DNA of 64,000 nucleotides from Bordetella flabilis (GTDB lineage Bacteria > Pseudomonadota > Gammaproteobacteria > Burkholderiales > Burkholderiaceae_B): positions 992,001 through 1,056,000 of the forward strand of contig NZ_CP016172.1 of the NCBI RefSeq assembly GCF_001676725.1, written 5' to 3'. This document shows positions 8,552 to 16,613 of the stretch, piece after piece (position 1 is the stretch's first letter; each line of letters opens with the position of its first letter). Both the position numbers and the translations under genes were made by a program. The notes under the pieces are model-generated. The model was not told the origin of the DNA and did not search any database. It saw only the letters and a list, made by a program, of their open reading frames with translations.

Positions 8552-8983
8552 ATGCACCATCCAGCCGTGCATCATCCCAATTACATTCTGCTGTTCGTCG
8601 AAAATCCGCCGGCCAGCGCCGCATTCTACGGCGCGCTCTTCGATTGCAAGCCGGTGGAGTCCTCTCCCACGTTTGCCTTGTTCGAACTGGCGTCCGGCAT
8701 CAAGCTGGGCCTGTGGTCACGGCGCGATGCCGAACCGCCCGTCATTTCGCGCGGGGGCGGCAGCGAGCTCGGCATTCCCGTGGCGGACGATCACACCCTG
8801 GACGCCCTGCATGCGGACTGGGAGGCACGCGGGCTGGCCATCGTGCAAGAACCCACGGACATGGACTTCGGCCGTACCTTCGTCGCGCTGGACCCCGACG
8901 GCCATCGCCTGCGGGTGTTCCGGCTCGCGACGCCAGGCGCGGCCACCTCGCGGCAGGACGAGGACGCGGTGATCGCAGCCTAG
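8552..8983 (+). CDS. VOC family protein
   Basis: A 143-residue single-module VOC protein. It starts NYILLFVENPPASAAFYGALF and carries LGIPVADDHTLDALHADWEARG and FVALDPDGHRLRVFRL, the pattern of the subfamily that lies beside YafY regulators. AGGAAAG lies 6 bases before the ATG. The metal-site residues are only partly conserved (Asn replaces the first His), so it may bind a compound rather than catalyse. Function unknown. Confidence 0.83.
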   Translation: MHHPAVHHPNYILLFVENPPASAAFYGALFDCKPVESSPTFALFELASGIKLGLWSRRDAEPPVISRGGGSELGIPVADDHTLDALHADWEARGLAIVQEPTDMDFGRTFVALDPDGHRLRVFRLATPGAATSRQDEDAVIAA

Positions 8984-9135
8984 CGCAGGGCAGGCAAGTA
9001 CATGCGCGAACAGGGCGCGGGCCGTACCGGGCGGGCCATGCCCAACGTCGCGCCGGTCATGCCCGCGGCGCGCTGCACTCGCGCGCGGCAGTCGGCAGCG
9101 GCCATGCTGGTCGCCGTCCGCGCGCCATTGGCATA

Positions 9136-10635
9136 TCAGGCCGCGCTATATCCCTCGGCAACCAGCATAGGCGTGGCGCCTGGCCGGGCGGGGGTGGCCT
9201 GCAACTGCACCACCGGGCTTTCGCTGAGCAGAAACACGCGCACGGCGTCCAGCAACTGGGCCGACTGGCTTTCCAGGGCGGCGGAGGCACTGGCCGCGGC
9301 GGTGACGAGTGCGCCGTTCTGCCGTGTCAGATCGTCGATCTGCGCCACGGCCTCGTTGACCTCGTCGATACGGGTGCCTTGGGCCTGGCTTGCGTGGCCG
9401 ATCTCCTGGATCAGCCCCACCACGCGGTCCACGCTGGCGACGATTTCCGTCATGACACCGGCGGCATCGTCTGCCTTGCGCGTGCCGTTGTCGGTTTTTT
9501 CCAGCGAGGTGCTGATCAGGCCGCGTATGTCTCGCGCCGCAGTCGCGCTGCGCTGGGCCAGCGCGCGCACTTCGGAGGCGACGACCGCAAAGCCGCGTCC
9601 GCTTTCCCCGGCGCGCGCCGCTTCCACCGCGGCATTGAGCGCCAGGATATTGGTCTGGAATGCGATGCTGTCGATCAGGCCCGTGATTTCCGAGATCTTC
9701 TGGGCTTCCTGGCGGATCTCGCCCATGACGCTGGCCACGTCGGTGACCGCCTGGCTGCCGGCGCCGGCGACCGCACGGGCGGCCCCGGCGAGTTGCGCCG
9801 CCTTGTCGGCGCTGGCGGCGTTGTCGTGCACGTTATCCGCCAGCGTGCGCATCGATTCCACCGTGCGGGCAAGGGATTCGGCCTGAATGCGCGTGCGTTC
9901 TTCGAGTTCCGCGTTGCCCTGGCGGATGTCGCGCGACGCGCCCGAGATGGCCGTGGCCGCGCTGCGCGCGCGGCTCATGGTCCGATGCACGGCATCCATG
10001 GTGGTCTTGAACGAGCTGCCCAGCATGCTGTTCATGCCCAAGCCGCCAAAGCGCAGATCGAACAGGCCGGGCTCGCGTCCTAGGTGTTCGCTGAGGTTGG
10101 CCAGTTCGGCCGCCGTCACGGCGTCTTTCTCCATGCGCCAGGCGAGCCAGCCCAGTGCCGCGGCCTGGACGACCACAAAGGCGGCATGCAGCAGCACCAT
10201 CCGCAGGCCCGGCGCCGTGAAGCAATAGATCCCGTAGCCCCATTGCTGCAGATAGCTGAACGACAGGTGATGCACGGCGATGACCAGCGCGGCGCACAGG
10301 ATGGTGCGCCAGTCCCGATACGCCAGCAGGATGGACAGCAGCACGAAGATGCCGAAGTGCATTTCCGTCATGCCTGAGGTGAGCTGTATGTTCAGTGCCG
10401 CGAACGCCATCAGCGCCGCCGCCACCGCCAGGCGGGTCAACAGACGCCCGGGATGGAAAAGAATCAGCAGGGTCGGCAGGCCCGCGGCGACAAGGCCGAC
10501 GGCCAATGCCGAGGTCCAGCGCCCGTACTGCGGCGCCAGGCTGAGCGCGACGACGAACAGCAGCCAAAGGATGGGCAGCATGGCTCGGTCGGTGCGGCGG
10601 TAAGAATCGTCCAGCAAATCGGCGGTGTCGTTCAT
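9136..10635 (-). CDS. Methyl-accepting chemotaxis protein with integral membrane sensor
   Basis: A 499-residue chemoreceptor. Residues 19-168 form about six membrane helices with short loops instead of a periplasmic domain. Histidines at 93, 122, 123 and 150 lie in or next to helices. From about 215 on it is a long coiled coil. The strongly conserved kinase-coupling tip is at 322-356 ([20 protein letters not shown]). No HAMP domain is evident. AAGGA precedes the ATG at 10635. It should signal to CheA/CheW; no che genes are in this window. The ligand is unknown; a redox or membrane-borne cue is plausible. Confidence 0.92.
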   Translation of the reverse strand: MNDTADLLDDSYRRTDRAMLPILWLLFVVALSLAPQYGRWTSALAVGLVAAGLPTLLILFHPGRLLTRLAVAAALMAFAALNIQLTSGMTEMHFGIFVLLSILLAYRDWRTILCAALVIAVHHLSFSYLQQWGYGIYCFTAPGLRMVLLHAAFVVVQAAALGWLAWRMEKDAVTAAELANLSEHLGREPGLFDLRFGGLGMNSMLGSSFKTTMDAVHRTMSRARSAATAISGASRDIRQGNAELEERTRIQAESLARTVESMRTLADNVHDNAASADKAAQLAGAARAVAGAGSQAVTDVASVMGEIRQEAQKISEITGLIDSIAFQTNILALNAAVEAARAGESGRGFAVVASEVRALAQRSATAARDIRGLISTSLEKTDNGTRKADDAAGVMTEIVASVDRVVGLIQEIGHASQAQGTRIDEVNEAVAQIDDLTRQNGALVTAAASASAALESQSAQLLDAVRVFLLSESPVVQLQATPARPGATPMLVAEGYSAA

Positions 10636-10803
10636 GGGCGTGTCCTTGGGGAAGGGCGCCGACCTGGCGCAACCTCGTCGGCCGCCAATTTACTTCATTT
10701 TGTGAATGCCCATTGCTGATAATTTCCGCAAACTTCATAGCTTGCCTCGGAGACCGGTCCCGACGTGGCGCGTTCAGCGCGGATTCAGGCTGGGCAGTCG
10801 TAT

Positions 10804-10817
10804 AATCGTATACGATT
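10804..10817. promoter_or_regulatory. Palindromic operator upstream of the GntR/FCD gene
   Basis: AATCGTATACGATT is a perfect 14-bp palindrome 24 bp before the GntR/FCD start codon. Its core TCGTATACGA fits the TNGTNNACNA half-site pattern known for FadR/VanR-type GntR regulators, so autoregulation is likely. The site also lies about 790 bp upstream of the binding-protein operon it probably controls. Confidence 0.7.
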
Positions 10818-10841
10818 CTACAAACTACACTGTGACGACGG

Positions 10842-11540
10842 ATGGACTGGCTCTCCCCGCCCATGGGCGATGACACCTTCGAGGAACTCAAGAACACCTC
10901 GCTGGGCAAGCTGGTACGCGACAGGCTGCTGGGCCAGATCCTGTCCGGCGAGTTCGCACCCGGGCAGGCCCTGAGGGAGTCCGAGCTGGTCGAACGGCTG
11001 AAAGTATCCCGGGTGCCGGTGCGCGAAGCCCTGCGTGAACTGGAGAGTTCCGGCCTGGTCGTGTCGCGCAAGCATTCCGGCGTTTACGTGCGCCAGCTGT
11101 CCGACGACGAGGTCCGGGACCTGTACCAGTTCCGCTCCCTGTTGGACAGCCATGCCGGCCGCATGGCTTCGCAATTGCCCGATGAGAAGCGGCAGGCGCT
11201 GGTGCAGGCGCTGGAGCCTTGCACCGAGGCCATGGATGCCGCCATACGCGACCAGAACCCGCAGGCCTACTACCGCGAGAACCTGCGGTTCCACGGCTTG
11301 TTCATCGATTACGCGGGCAACCGCGAGATTGCGAAGACATATCGCGAAGTCATACAGAAGCTGCATCTGGCGCGGTTGAAGAACCTGTCGACGCAAGTCC
11401 ATCGCGAGCAATCCAACGCGGAGCACAAGCGGATCGTCAAGGCGCTGCGCGACTCGACCACGATCGCCCATGCCGAATACTGCGCGGAACTGCTCGCGCA
11501 CCACGTCATCAACGCGCACGACCGGCTGTCCGGCATGTAG
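10842..11540 (+). CDS. GntR family regulator (FCD/FadR type)
   Basis: A 232-residue regulator. The winged helix at about 20-85 carries LRESELVERLKVSRVPVREAL. The C-terminal all-helical FCD domain (about 95-225) has YQFRSLLDSHAG, FHGLFIDYAGN and EHKRIVKAL, with the Asp/His positions used for metal or acid ligands. An alternative ATG at 10863 is possible; neither has a strong ribosome site. It is followed in the same direction by a binding protein, a PrpD-like enzyme and a dehydrogenase, so it probably responds to the organic acid they handle. Confidence 0.9.
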   Translation: MDWLSPPMGDDTFEELKNTSLGKLVRDRLLGQILSGEFAPGQALRESELVERLKVSRVPVREALRELESSGLVVSRKHSGVYVRQLSDDEVRDLYQFRSLLDSHAGRMASQLPDEKRQALVQALEPCTEAMDAAIRDQNPQAYYRENLRFHGLFIDYAGNREIAKTYREVIQKLHLARLKNLSTQVHREQSNAEHKRIVKALRDSTTIAHAEYCAELLAHHVINAHDRLSGM

Positions 11541-11606
11541 GCGGATGACACCCAGGAGACCGGGCCGCCCCGTGTCCCGTTTCAAACTCAGAAGAGGAGA
11601 CAAATC

Positions 11607-12581
11607 GTGAATCGTCGTTCATTCCTGCTTGGCGCCGGCGTTACCGCATTGGGCCTGCCGTACGCATCCTTCGGCGCGTCGAAGTATCCGGACCGTCCCA
11701 TTACCTATATCGTTCCGGTGGCGCCCGGCGGCGGCAGCGACTATGTCGGCCGCGCGACCACCAGCGCCTGGGGCAAGGATCTGGACGCCACCTTCGTGGT
11801 GGAAAACCAGAGCGGCGGCGGCGGTGTGATCGCCTGCCAGAAGACCATGCGCTCCAAGCCCGACGGCTATACGCTGATGCAGGGCTACGTCGCCACCCTC
11901 GGCACCGCGCCGGCGACCCGCAAGGTGCCCTACGACCCGGTGAAGGACTTCACCGCGGTGGGCATGATCGGCGGCACGCCCAATGTGCTGGTGGTCAACG
12001 CCAAGTTGCCCATCCACAACCTGAAGGAATTCATCGCCTACGCCAAGCAGCACAGCAACATGAACTACGGGTCCGCGGGCGCCGGTTCGCTGACCCACCT
12101 GTTGATGGAGCTGCTGCAGCAGCAGGCCGGCACGCACATGGTGCATATCGCCTACAAAGGCATCGCGCCGGCGTTCACCGATTTGCTGGGCCAGCAGACG
12201 CAGGCCATGTTCCCCGGCCTGGCGGCCGCGGTGCCGCACCTGCGTTCGGGCACCGTGCGGGCCATCGCCTTGTCGGGCGACCGCCGCAATCCGGGCTTCC
12301 CCGACGTGCCGACCTTCAAGGAACTGGGCGTGCCCGGTTTCGACGACGTGCTGCAGTGGTACGGCGTGTCGGGTCCTGCCGGCATGGATTCCGGTATCGT
12401 GCAAACCTTGAATACATCGCTGAACAAGGTGCTGGCCGACCCGGCCCTCGCCAAGCAGCTGGACACCGAAGCCATCGTGCCCATGCCGATGTCGCCGGCC
12501 GAGTTCGCCGCTTACGTCAGCAAGGATTTCGAACGCTGGTCGAAACTCGCCAAGGAACAGAACATCCGCCTGGATGCCTGA
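11607..12581 (+). CDS. Bug/TctC-type periplasmic solute-binding protein
   Basis: A 324-residue tripartite-tricarboxylate-type binding protein. It starts at a GTG with GAGGAGA 6 bases before it. The leader NRRSFLLGAG has a twin-arginine look, with cleavage near residue 24. The family ligand loop VPVAPGGGSD and the DGYTLM, HIAYKG and DVPTFKELG motifs are all in place. Such proteins bind carboxylates or amides between two lobes. No tctA/tctB permease is adjacent; instead it leads an operon with MmgE/PrpD and a D-hydroxyacid dehydrogenase, which suggests a hydroxylated or tricarboxylic acid ligand. Confidence 0.92.
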   Translation: MNRRSFLLGAGVTALGLPYASFGASKYPDRPITYIVPVAPGGGSDYVGRATTSAWGKDLDATFVVENQSGGGGVIACQKTMRSKPDGYTLMQGYVATLGTAPATRKVPYDPVKDFTAVGMIGGTPNVLVVNAKLPIHNLKEFIAYAKQHSNMNYGSAGAGSLTHLLMELLQQQAGTHMVHIAYKGIAPAFTDLLGQQTQAMFPGLAAAVPHLRSGTVRAIALSGDRRNPGFPDVPTFKELGVPGFDDVLQWYGVSGPAGMDSGIVQTLNTSLNKVLADPALAKQLDTEAIVPMPMSPAEFAAYVSKDFERWSKLAKEQNIRLDA

Positions 12582-12639
12582 TTTCCTGCCGGCAGGGCCG
12601 GCCTGACCATTTTCAACGCTCACAACCTAGAGACCTCGC

Positions 12640-14013
12640 ATGGCTTTGAACACCAAGATCGATGCCGATCACAATGCGCCCCCGGTGACCCGCACGCTGG
12701 CCGAGTACATCGTCAACCATCCGTCGCGCGGCTGGGGCGAGGATGTCGACCACGAGGCGCATCGCACCTTCATGAACTGGCTGGGCTGCGCCGTCGGCGC
12801 CGCGCACCACGAGGCCGGCGTCGCCGCGCTGCACGCCGTGCAAGTGCTGAAGCCCTCGGAGCAGGCGACCATACTGGGCCGCAGCGAACGCGTGGATATC
12901 GCCAGCGCGGCGCTGATCAACGGCATCACCTCGCATACGTTCGACTTCGACGACACGCACCTGAAAACCATCATCCATCCGGCCGGCCCGGTGTGCTCGG
13001 CGGTCCTGGCGCTGGCGGAACTGACCGGCGCCAGCGGGCGCCAGGTCATCGACGCGATCGTCATCGGCATCGACGTGTCCTGCCGCATCGGCAACATGGT
13101 CTACCCGCATCACTACGATCGCGGCTGGCACATCACGGGAACCACGGGCGGATTCGGCGCGGCCGCCGCCTGCGCCCGCCTGCTAGGCCTCGACGTGGAG
13201 CAGACCACCATGGCGCTGGGTATCGCGGCATCGCAGCCGGTGGGCCTGCGTGAACAGTTCGGCACGATGACCAAGCCTTTCCATCCCGGCGGCGCCGCCA
13301 AGGCCGGCCTGATGTCGGCCCTGCTGGCGCGCGAAGGCTTTACCGCCAGCAAGCGCGCCATCGAGGCGCCGCGCGGTTTCGCGCAGGTGCTGTCGACCAA
13401 GTTCGACTGGAACGAGATCACCGACGAACTGGGCAAGCGCTTCGAAATTTCCTTCAATACCTACAAGCCCTTTGCCTGCGGGATCGTCATCCATCCCAGC
13501 ATCGACGCGTGCGTGCAACTGCGCGACAAGGGCGTGACGCCGCAGAACCTGGCGCGTATCGACCTGCGCGTGCATTCGCTGGTGCTGGAGCTGACCGGCA
13601 AGAAGGAGCCCGCGGACGGCCTGCAAGGGAAGTTCAGTGTCTACCATGGCTGCGCGGCGGGACTGATCTTCGGCCGCGCGTCGGAAGACGAGTACGCGGA
13701 CGACATCGTGAATCGCCCCGACGTGGTGGATGTGCGCCGCAAGGTCGTCGCCACGGTGGACGACGGCATCGACGAGGCCAGCGTGGACGCGGTGGCGACC
13801 CTCACCGATGGCCGCACCGTACACGTGCACGTCGAACACGCCATCGGTTCGCTGCAGCGACCCATGGCCGACGCCGACCTGGAAGCGAAGTTCAGCGGCA
13901 TGTCCGACGCCATCCTGGGCGCCGAGCAGACCCGCAAGCTGATCGACGCATGCTGGAACCTGGGCAAGGCGGCGGACGTGCGCGCGCTGACCGCCCTGGC
14001 GCGGGCATCATGA
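12640..14013 (+). CDS. MmgE/PrpD family protein
   Basis: 457 residues, the usual length of MmgE/PrpD proteins: 2-methylcitrate dehydratase, iminodisuccinate epimerase, cis-aconitate decarboxylase and relatives. It has the helical N-terminal domain with NGITSHTFDFDDTH (about 88-101) and a GTTGGFGAAAACARLLGLD segment. The lysine-bearing KPFHPGGAAKAGL follows, then the smaller C-terminal domain. It is followed with a 4-base overlap by the D-2-hydroxyacid dehydrogenase. prpB and prpC are absent, so methylcitrate breakdown is unlikely; a dehydratase or epimerase for another polycarboxylate is more plausible. Confidence 0.87.
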   Translation: MALNTKIDADHNAPPVTRTLAEYIVNHPSRGWGEDVDHEAHRTFMNWLGCAVGAAHHEAGVAALHAVQVLKPSEQATILGRSERVDIASAALINGITSHTFDFDDTHLKTIIHPAGPVCSAVLALAELTGASGRQVIDAIVIGIDVSCRIGNMVYPHHYDRGWHITGTTGGFGAAAACARLLGLDVEQTTMALGIAASQPVGLREQFGTMTKPFHPGGAAKAGLMSALLAREGFTASKRAIEAPRGFAQVLSTKFDWNEITDELGKRFEISFNTYKPFACGIVIHPSIDACVQLRDKGVTPQNLARIDLRVHSLVLELTGKKEPADGLQGKFSVYHGCAAGLIFGRASEDEYADDIVNRPDVVDVRRKVVATVDDGIDEASVDAVATLTDGRTVHVHVEHAIGSLQRPMADADLEAKFSGMSDAILGAEQTRKLIDACWNLGKAADVRALTALARAS

Positions 14014-14999
14014 GCGCAAAGCCGTTGATCGTCGTCCTGGACGATAGCGAAAACGCATTGCGGGAGCGCGTAGACTGGGCGGCCGTGCGCGAGCGCGCGG
14101 AGGTCGTCGTGCACAACACGACGCTGCGCGGCGACGCGCTGCTGGCGGCGCTGCGGCCGGCGCAATGCGTGGTGCTGATCCGCGACCGAACGCCCATGCC
14201 GCGCACCCTGCTGGCGCAGTTGCCGGCGTTGCGCCACATCGTCTTCACGGGCACGCGCAACAAGACGCTGGACCTGCAGGCAGCACTGGATCTCGGGATC
14301 CAGGTGAGCCACACCCAGTGGGGGCCGTCGAAGGCCAGCACCTGCGAGATGACATGGTCGCTGATCCTGGCGGCCGCGCGCAGGCTGCCGGAGCTGATGC
14401 TGACGCCGTCGCGTCCCACGTGGCGCGACCCCAGCCGCGTCGCCTTCCTGCCGCCGGTGCTGCATGGCCAGCGGCTGGGGCTGGTGGGCCTGGGCCAGAT
14501 CGGCCAACGCGTGGCCGCCGTGGGTCGTGCACTGGGCATGGAGGTGGTGACCTGGAGTCCGCACATGACGCCGGAACGCGCGAGCGAACATGGCGCCACG
14601 TCGGTAAGCCTGGAAACGCTGCTTTCCACGTCGCAGGTGGTAAGCCTGCATCTGGTGCCATCCGGCCCGACACGCGGCCTGCTGAATCGCGAGCGCCTGG
14701 CCCTGATGCGGCCGGACAGCATCCTGGTCAATACCTCGCGGGCCGACCTTGTGGATACCGCGGCACTGGTGCAGGCCTTGCGGGAGGGGAGGCCTGGCTT
14801 CGGGGCGTTCGATGTGTTCGACACGGAGCCCTTGCCGCCCGACGATCCGCTGCTGTCGCTGCCGAACGTGCTATTGACCCCGCACTACGGCTTCGTCAGC
14901 GAGCAGGTCTTCCAGGAATTCGCCCGGGGCGTACGGGGGAATCTGGAGGCTTGGCTCGCTGGAGAGGAAGTGCCTAATTTGTTGACGATGGCGGGGTGA
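14010..14999 (+). CDS. D-2-hydroxyacid dehydrogenase
   Basis: A 329-residue NAD(P)-dependent oxidoreductase of the D-isomer-specific 2-hydroxyacid group. The nucleotide-binding GLGQIG is at 160-165. The catalytic triad is complete: Arg244 in NTSRADLVD, Glu273 in DTEPLP and His292 in LTPHYG. Its ATG overlaps the PrpD stop (ATGA), so it is translationally coupled. It would oxidise a D-2-hydroxyacid or reduce a 2-ketoacid made in this pathway. It is the last gene before the repeat island. Confidence 0.92.
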   Translation: MSAKPLIVVLDDSENALRERVDWAAVRERAEVVVHNTTLRGDALLAALRPAQCVVLIRDRTPMPRTLLAQLPALRHIVFTGTRNKTLDLQAALDLGIQVSHTQWGPSKASTCEMTWSLILAAARRLPELMLTPSRPTWRDPSRVAFLPPVLHGQRLGLVGLGQIGQRVAAVGRALGMEVVTWSPHMTPERASEHGATSVSLETLLSTSQVVSLHLVPSGPTRGLLNRERLALMRPDSILVNTSRADLVDTAALVQALREGRPGFGAFDVFDTEPLPPDDPLLSLPNVLLTPHYGFVSEQVFQEFARGVRGNLEAWLAGEEVPNLLTMAG

Positions 15000-15026
15000 T
15001 TTTTCTGGGGGGTGGTTTCGTGTTCC

Positions 15027-15226
15027 GTCCGGCGGGGTAGTCGCCTGCCGGTGCCGTCCCGGTCGGCCGCTGCGGCGCCCGGGCGCCGCAGACCGCATCG
15101 CTGGCCTCGTCCGGCGGCCGCTCGGTGGTGGTGTGCTTGCCGGATGGGTTGCCGGCACGCCTCCCTACGGCATCCACTCGCTCGGCCTCTGCGGGCCGTC
15201 CCCGGCAGGCGACTACCCCGCCGGAC
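15027..15226 (+). repeat. Repeat element A: 200 bp with perfect 25-bp terminal inverted repeats
   Basis: Bases 15027-15051 and 15202-15226 are perfect reverse complements (they start GTCCGGCGGGGTAG and end CTACCCCGCCGGAC). Inside lies a second perfect palindrome at 15070-15091 (CTGCGGCGCCC and its complement). The element aligns over its whole length, at roughly 80 per cent identity by eye, with the reverse complement of 15861-16059. No protein frame makes sense. It resembles a miniature inverted-repeat element or a structured RNA cassette. Confidence 0.75.
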
Positions 15227-15317
15227 TCCGGCATCTTCCATCCACGGGCGCTGGCACCGTCTGGGTTCTTGCCGCTGCGCTGCGCAGCCTTTGGGGGTGG
15301 AAGAGTTGAACGCGCCC

Positions 15318-15351
15318 GCCGAAATGCGGCCCGCGGGGGCCGCATTTCGGC
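15318..15351. repeat. Hairpin module H1 (14-bp perfect stem)
   Basis: GCCGAAATGCGGCC (15318-15331) pairs perfectly with 15338-15351 around the loop CGCGGG. The left flank GTGGAAGAGTT (about 15299-15309) and the segment before it match, in inverted orientation, the flank of H3 at 15779-15790. This is therefore a member of the same repeat family in the opposite orientation. No U-tract follows on either strand, so it is not a standard terminator. Confidence 0.7.
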
Positions 15352-15381
15352 ATACATGCTGTGCCATGCAGCGGGTGTTGG

Positions 15382-15555
15382 TCATGCGGCGGACGCGGAT
15401 CGCGCGACGGCGGGTACGGTTCTGCGACGGACGCTAATCAGGCGACGGCGGGTACGGTTCTGCGACGGACGCTAATCAGGCGACGGCGGATACGGTCACG
15501 CGCTGGACGCGGATCATGCGATGGCGGGTACGGCCATGCGACGGTACCGATAGCC
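15382..15555. repeat. 38-bp tandem repeat array
   Basis: Four head-to-tail units of 38 bp: 15404-15441 and 15442-15479 are identical, 15480-15517 and 15518-15555 are diverged. A partial unit precedes them. Each unit begins GCGACGGCGGGTACGG or a close variant. The period is not a multiple of three, which argues against coding. There are no unique spacers, so it is not CRISPR. The array's end lies at the centre of symmetry of the surrounding inverted modules (about 15543). Confidence 0.8.
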
Positions 15556-15587
15556 CAGCCGATACGTCACGCGACACAACCGCGTAG

Positions 15588-15619
15588 GCAAATCGCGGAC
15601 CCCGCGGGCCGCGATTTGC
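15588..15619. repeat. Hairpin module H2 (11-bp perfect stem)
   Basis: GCAAATCGCGG (15588-15598) pairs with 15609-15619 around ACCCCGCGGG. The left flank CCGCGTAGGC and the right-hand segment with ATCGAAGCAGCAA are shared with H3, so H2 and H3 are direct repeats of a module about 130 bp long. The stem sequence differs from H1 and H3 but pairing is intact. Confidence 0.68.
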
Positions 15620-15733
15620 GGGCAACGGCAGATCCCCCAAAACCGGGTTCCCATCGAAGCAGCAACTCGTCGATCCGATCCCGACGCAACCCCACCAACG
15701 ATCCAGCACCCGCCGCATACAGACGCCGCGTAG

Positions 15734-15768
15734 GCGAACGCCCGGACCGCAGGGGGCCGGGCGTTCGC
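15734..15768. repeat. Hairpin module H3 (12-bp perfect stem)
   Basis: GCGAACGCCCGG (15734-15745) pairs with 15757-15768 around an 11-base loop. It has the same CCGCGTAGGC left flank as H2, and a right flank with AACTCTTCCACC and ATCGAAGCTGCAAGAAC. The first flank matches H1 inverted and the second matches H2. It is the third member of the hairpin family in this island. Confidence 0.68.
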
Positions 15769-15860
15769 GGGCAGCATAAACTCTTCCACCGCCCCACCGC
15801 GGTCGATCGAAGCTGCAAGAACACGACCGGTCGCAGCGACGGGGGTTAAAAAACGCTGGA

Positions 15861-16059
15861 GTCCGGCGTGGGGTGCGCCTGCCGGGGACGGCCCGTAGAG
15901 GGCGAACGAGCGGATGCCGAAGGTAGCCGTGCCGGCAACCCATCAAACAGAAAACCAGCAGCGAACGGCCGGCGGACGAGGCGAGCGAAGTGGTCTCCGG
16001 CGCCCGGGCGCCGGAGCGACCGACCGGGACGGCACCGGCAGGCGCGCCCCGCGCCGGAC
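15861..16059 (-). repeat. Repeat element B: inverted, diverged copy of element A
   Basis: A 199-bp element whose ends (15861-15885 and 16035-16059) pair over 25 bp. The only two non-Watson-Crick positions are T opposite G, which would be wobble pairs in RNA. The inner palindrome at 15995-16016 (CTCCGGCGCCC and complement) differs from that of element A, but both arms changed together. It is oriented opposite to A, so A and B frame the island. Confidence 0.75.
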
Positions 16060-16190
16060 GTCTCAAGAGCACCGATCATCAACCACCGAAAAACCACCCG
16101 AAAAAACACGAACCCTAGTCGATCCACCCAGCACCCGCGCCCTCGACTCCCCACATCGGCTACGCTCCCAAGATCGACCAGGAGAACAGC

Positions 16191-16613
16191 ATGCAACCGC
16201 GAATCTCATTCATCACATTGGGCGTCGACGACCTGGAAAAAGCCGTGGTCTTCTACCGCGATGGCCTGGGCCTCCCCACGCAAGGAATCGTCGGGAAGGA
16301 GTTCGAGCACGGCGCCGTCGCCTTCTTCGACATGCAGCCGGGCCTGAAGTTGGCCCTGTGGGCCCGCAAACATCTGGCCGCCGATACAGGGCTGTCGATC
16401 CCGCCCGCCGGCGCCGGCGGCTTCGCCCTGGCCCACAACGTGCGGGACAAGGAAGGGGTCGACGACACCATGGAACAGGCCCTGCAGGCCGGCGCCACCT
16501 TGGTCAAGCCCGCCGCCCCCACCTTCTGGGGCGGCTATGCCGGTTACTTCCAGGACCCGGACGGTCACCTGTGGGAAATCGCCTGGAATCCCGGGCTCGC
16601 GCTGCCTGACTGA
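16191..16613 (+). CDS. VOC family protein
   Basis: A 140-residue glyoxalase-fold protein. It has ISFITLGVDDLEKAVVFYRDGLG at the N-terminus and GGYAGYFQDPDGHLWEIAWNP at the C-terminus, a signature of the widespread VOC group close to bleomycin-resistance proteins. AGGAGA lies 6 bases before the ATG. Its 3' end overlaps the 3' end of the convergent IclR gene by 49 bp. The substrate is unknown. Confidence 0.88.
   Translation: MQPRISFITLGVDDLEKAVVFYRDGLGLPTQGIVGKEFEHGAVAFFDMQPGLKLALWARKHLAADTGLSIPPAGAGGFALAHNVRDKEGVDDTMEQALQAGATLVKPAAPTFWGGYAGYFQDPDGHLWEIAWNPGLALPD

Noticed and set aside
12588..12602. GCCGGC-AGG-GCCGGC hairpin after the binding protein at 11607
   Set aside because: The stem is only 6 bp, no U-run follows directly, and the downstream PrpD gene is probably in the same operon, so I do not call it a terminator.
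15404..15555. Possible CRISPR array
   Set aside because: The 38-bp units are contiguous, without unique spacers, and later units decay. There are no cas genes.
15514..15789. A 91-codon minus-strand frame inside the repeat island
   Set aside because: It runs through hairpins H2 and H3 and the tandem array, its apparent protein repeats only mirror the DNA repeats, and the array period is not a multiple of three.
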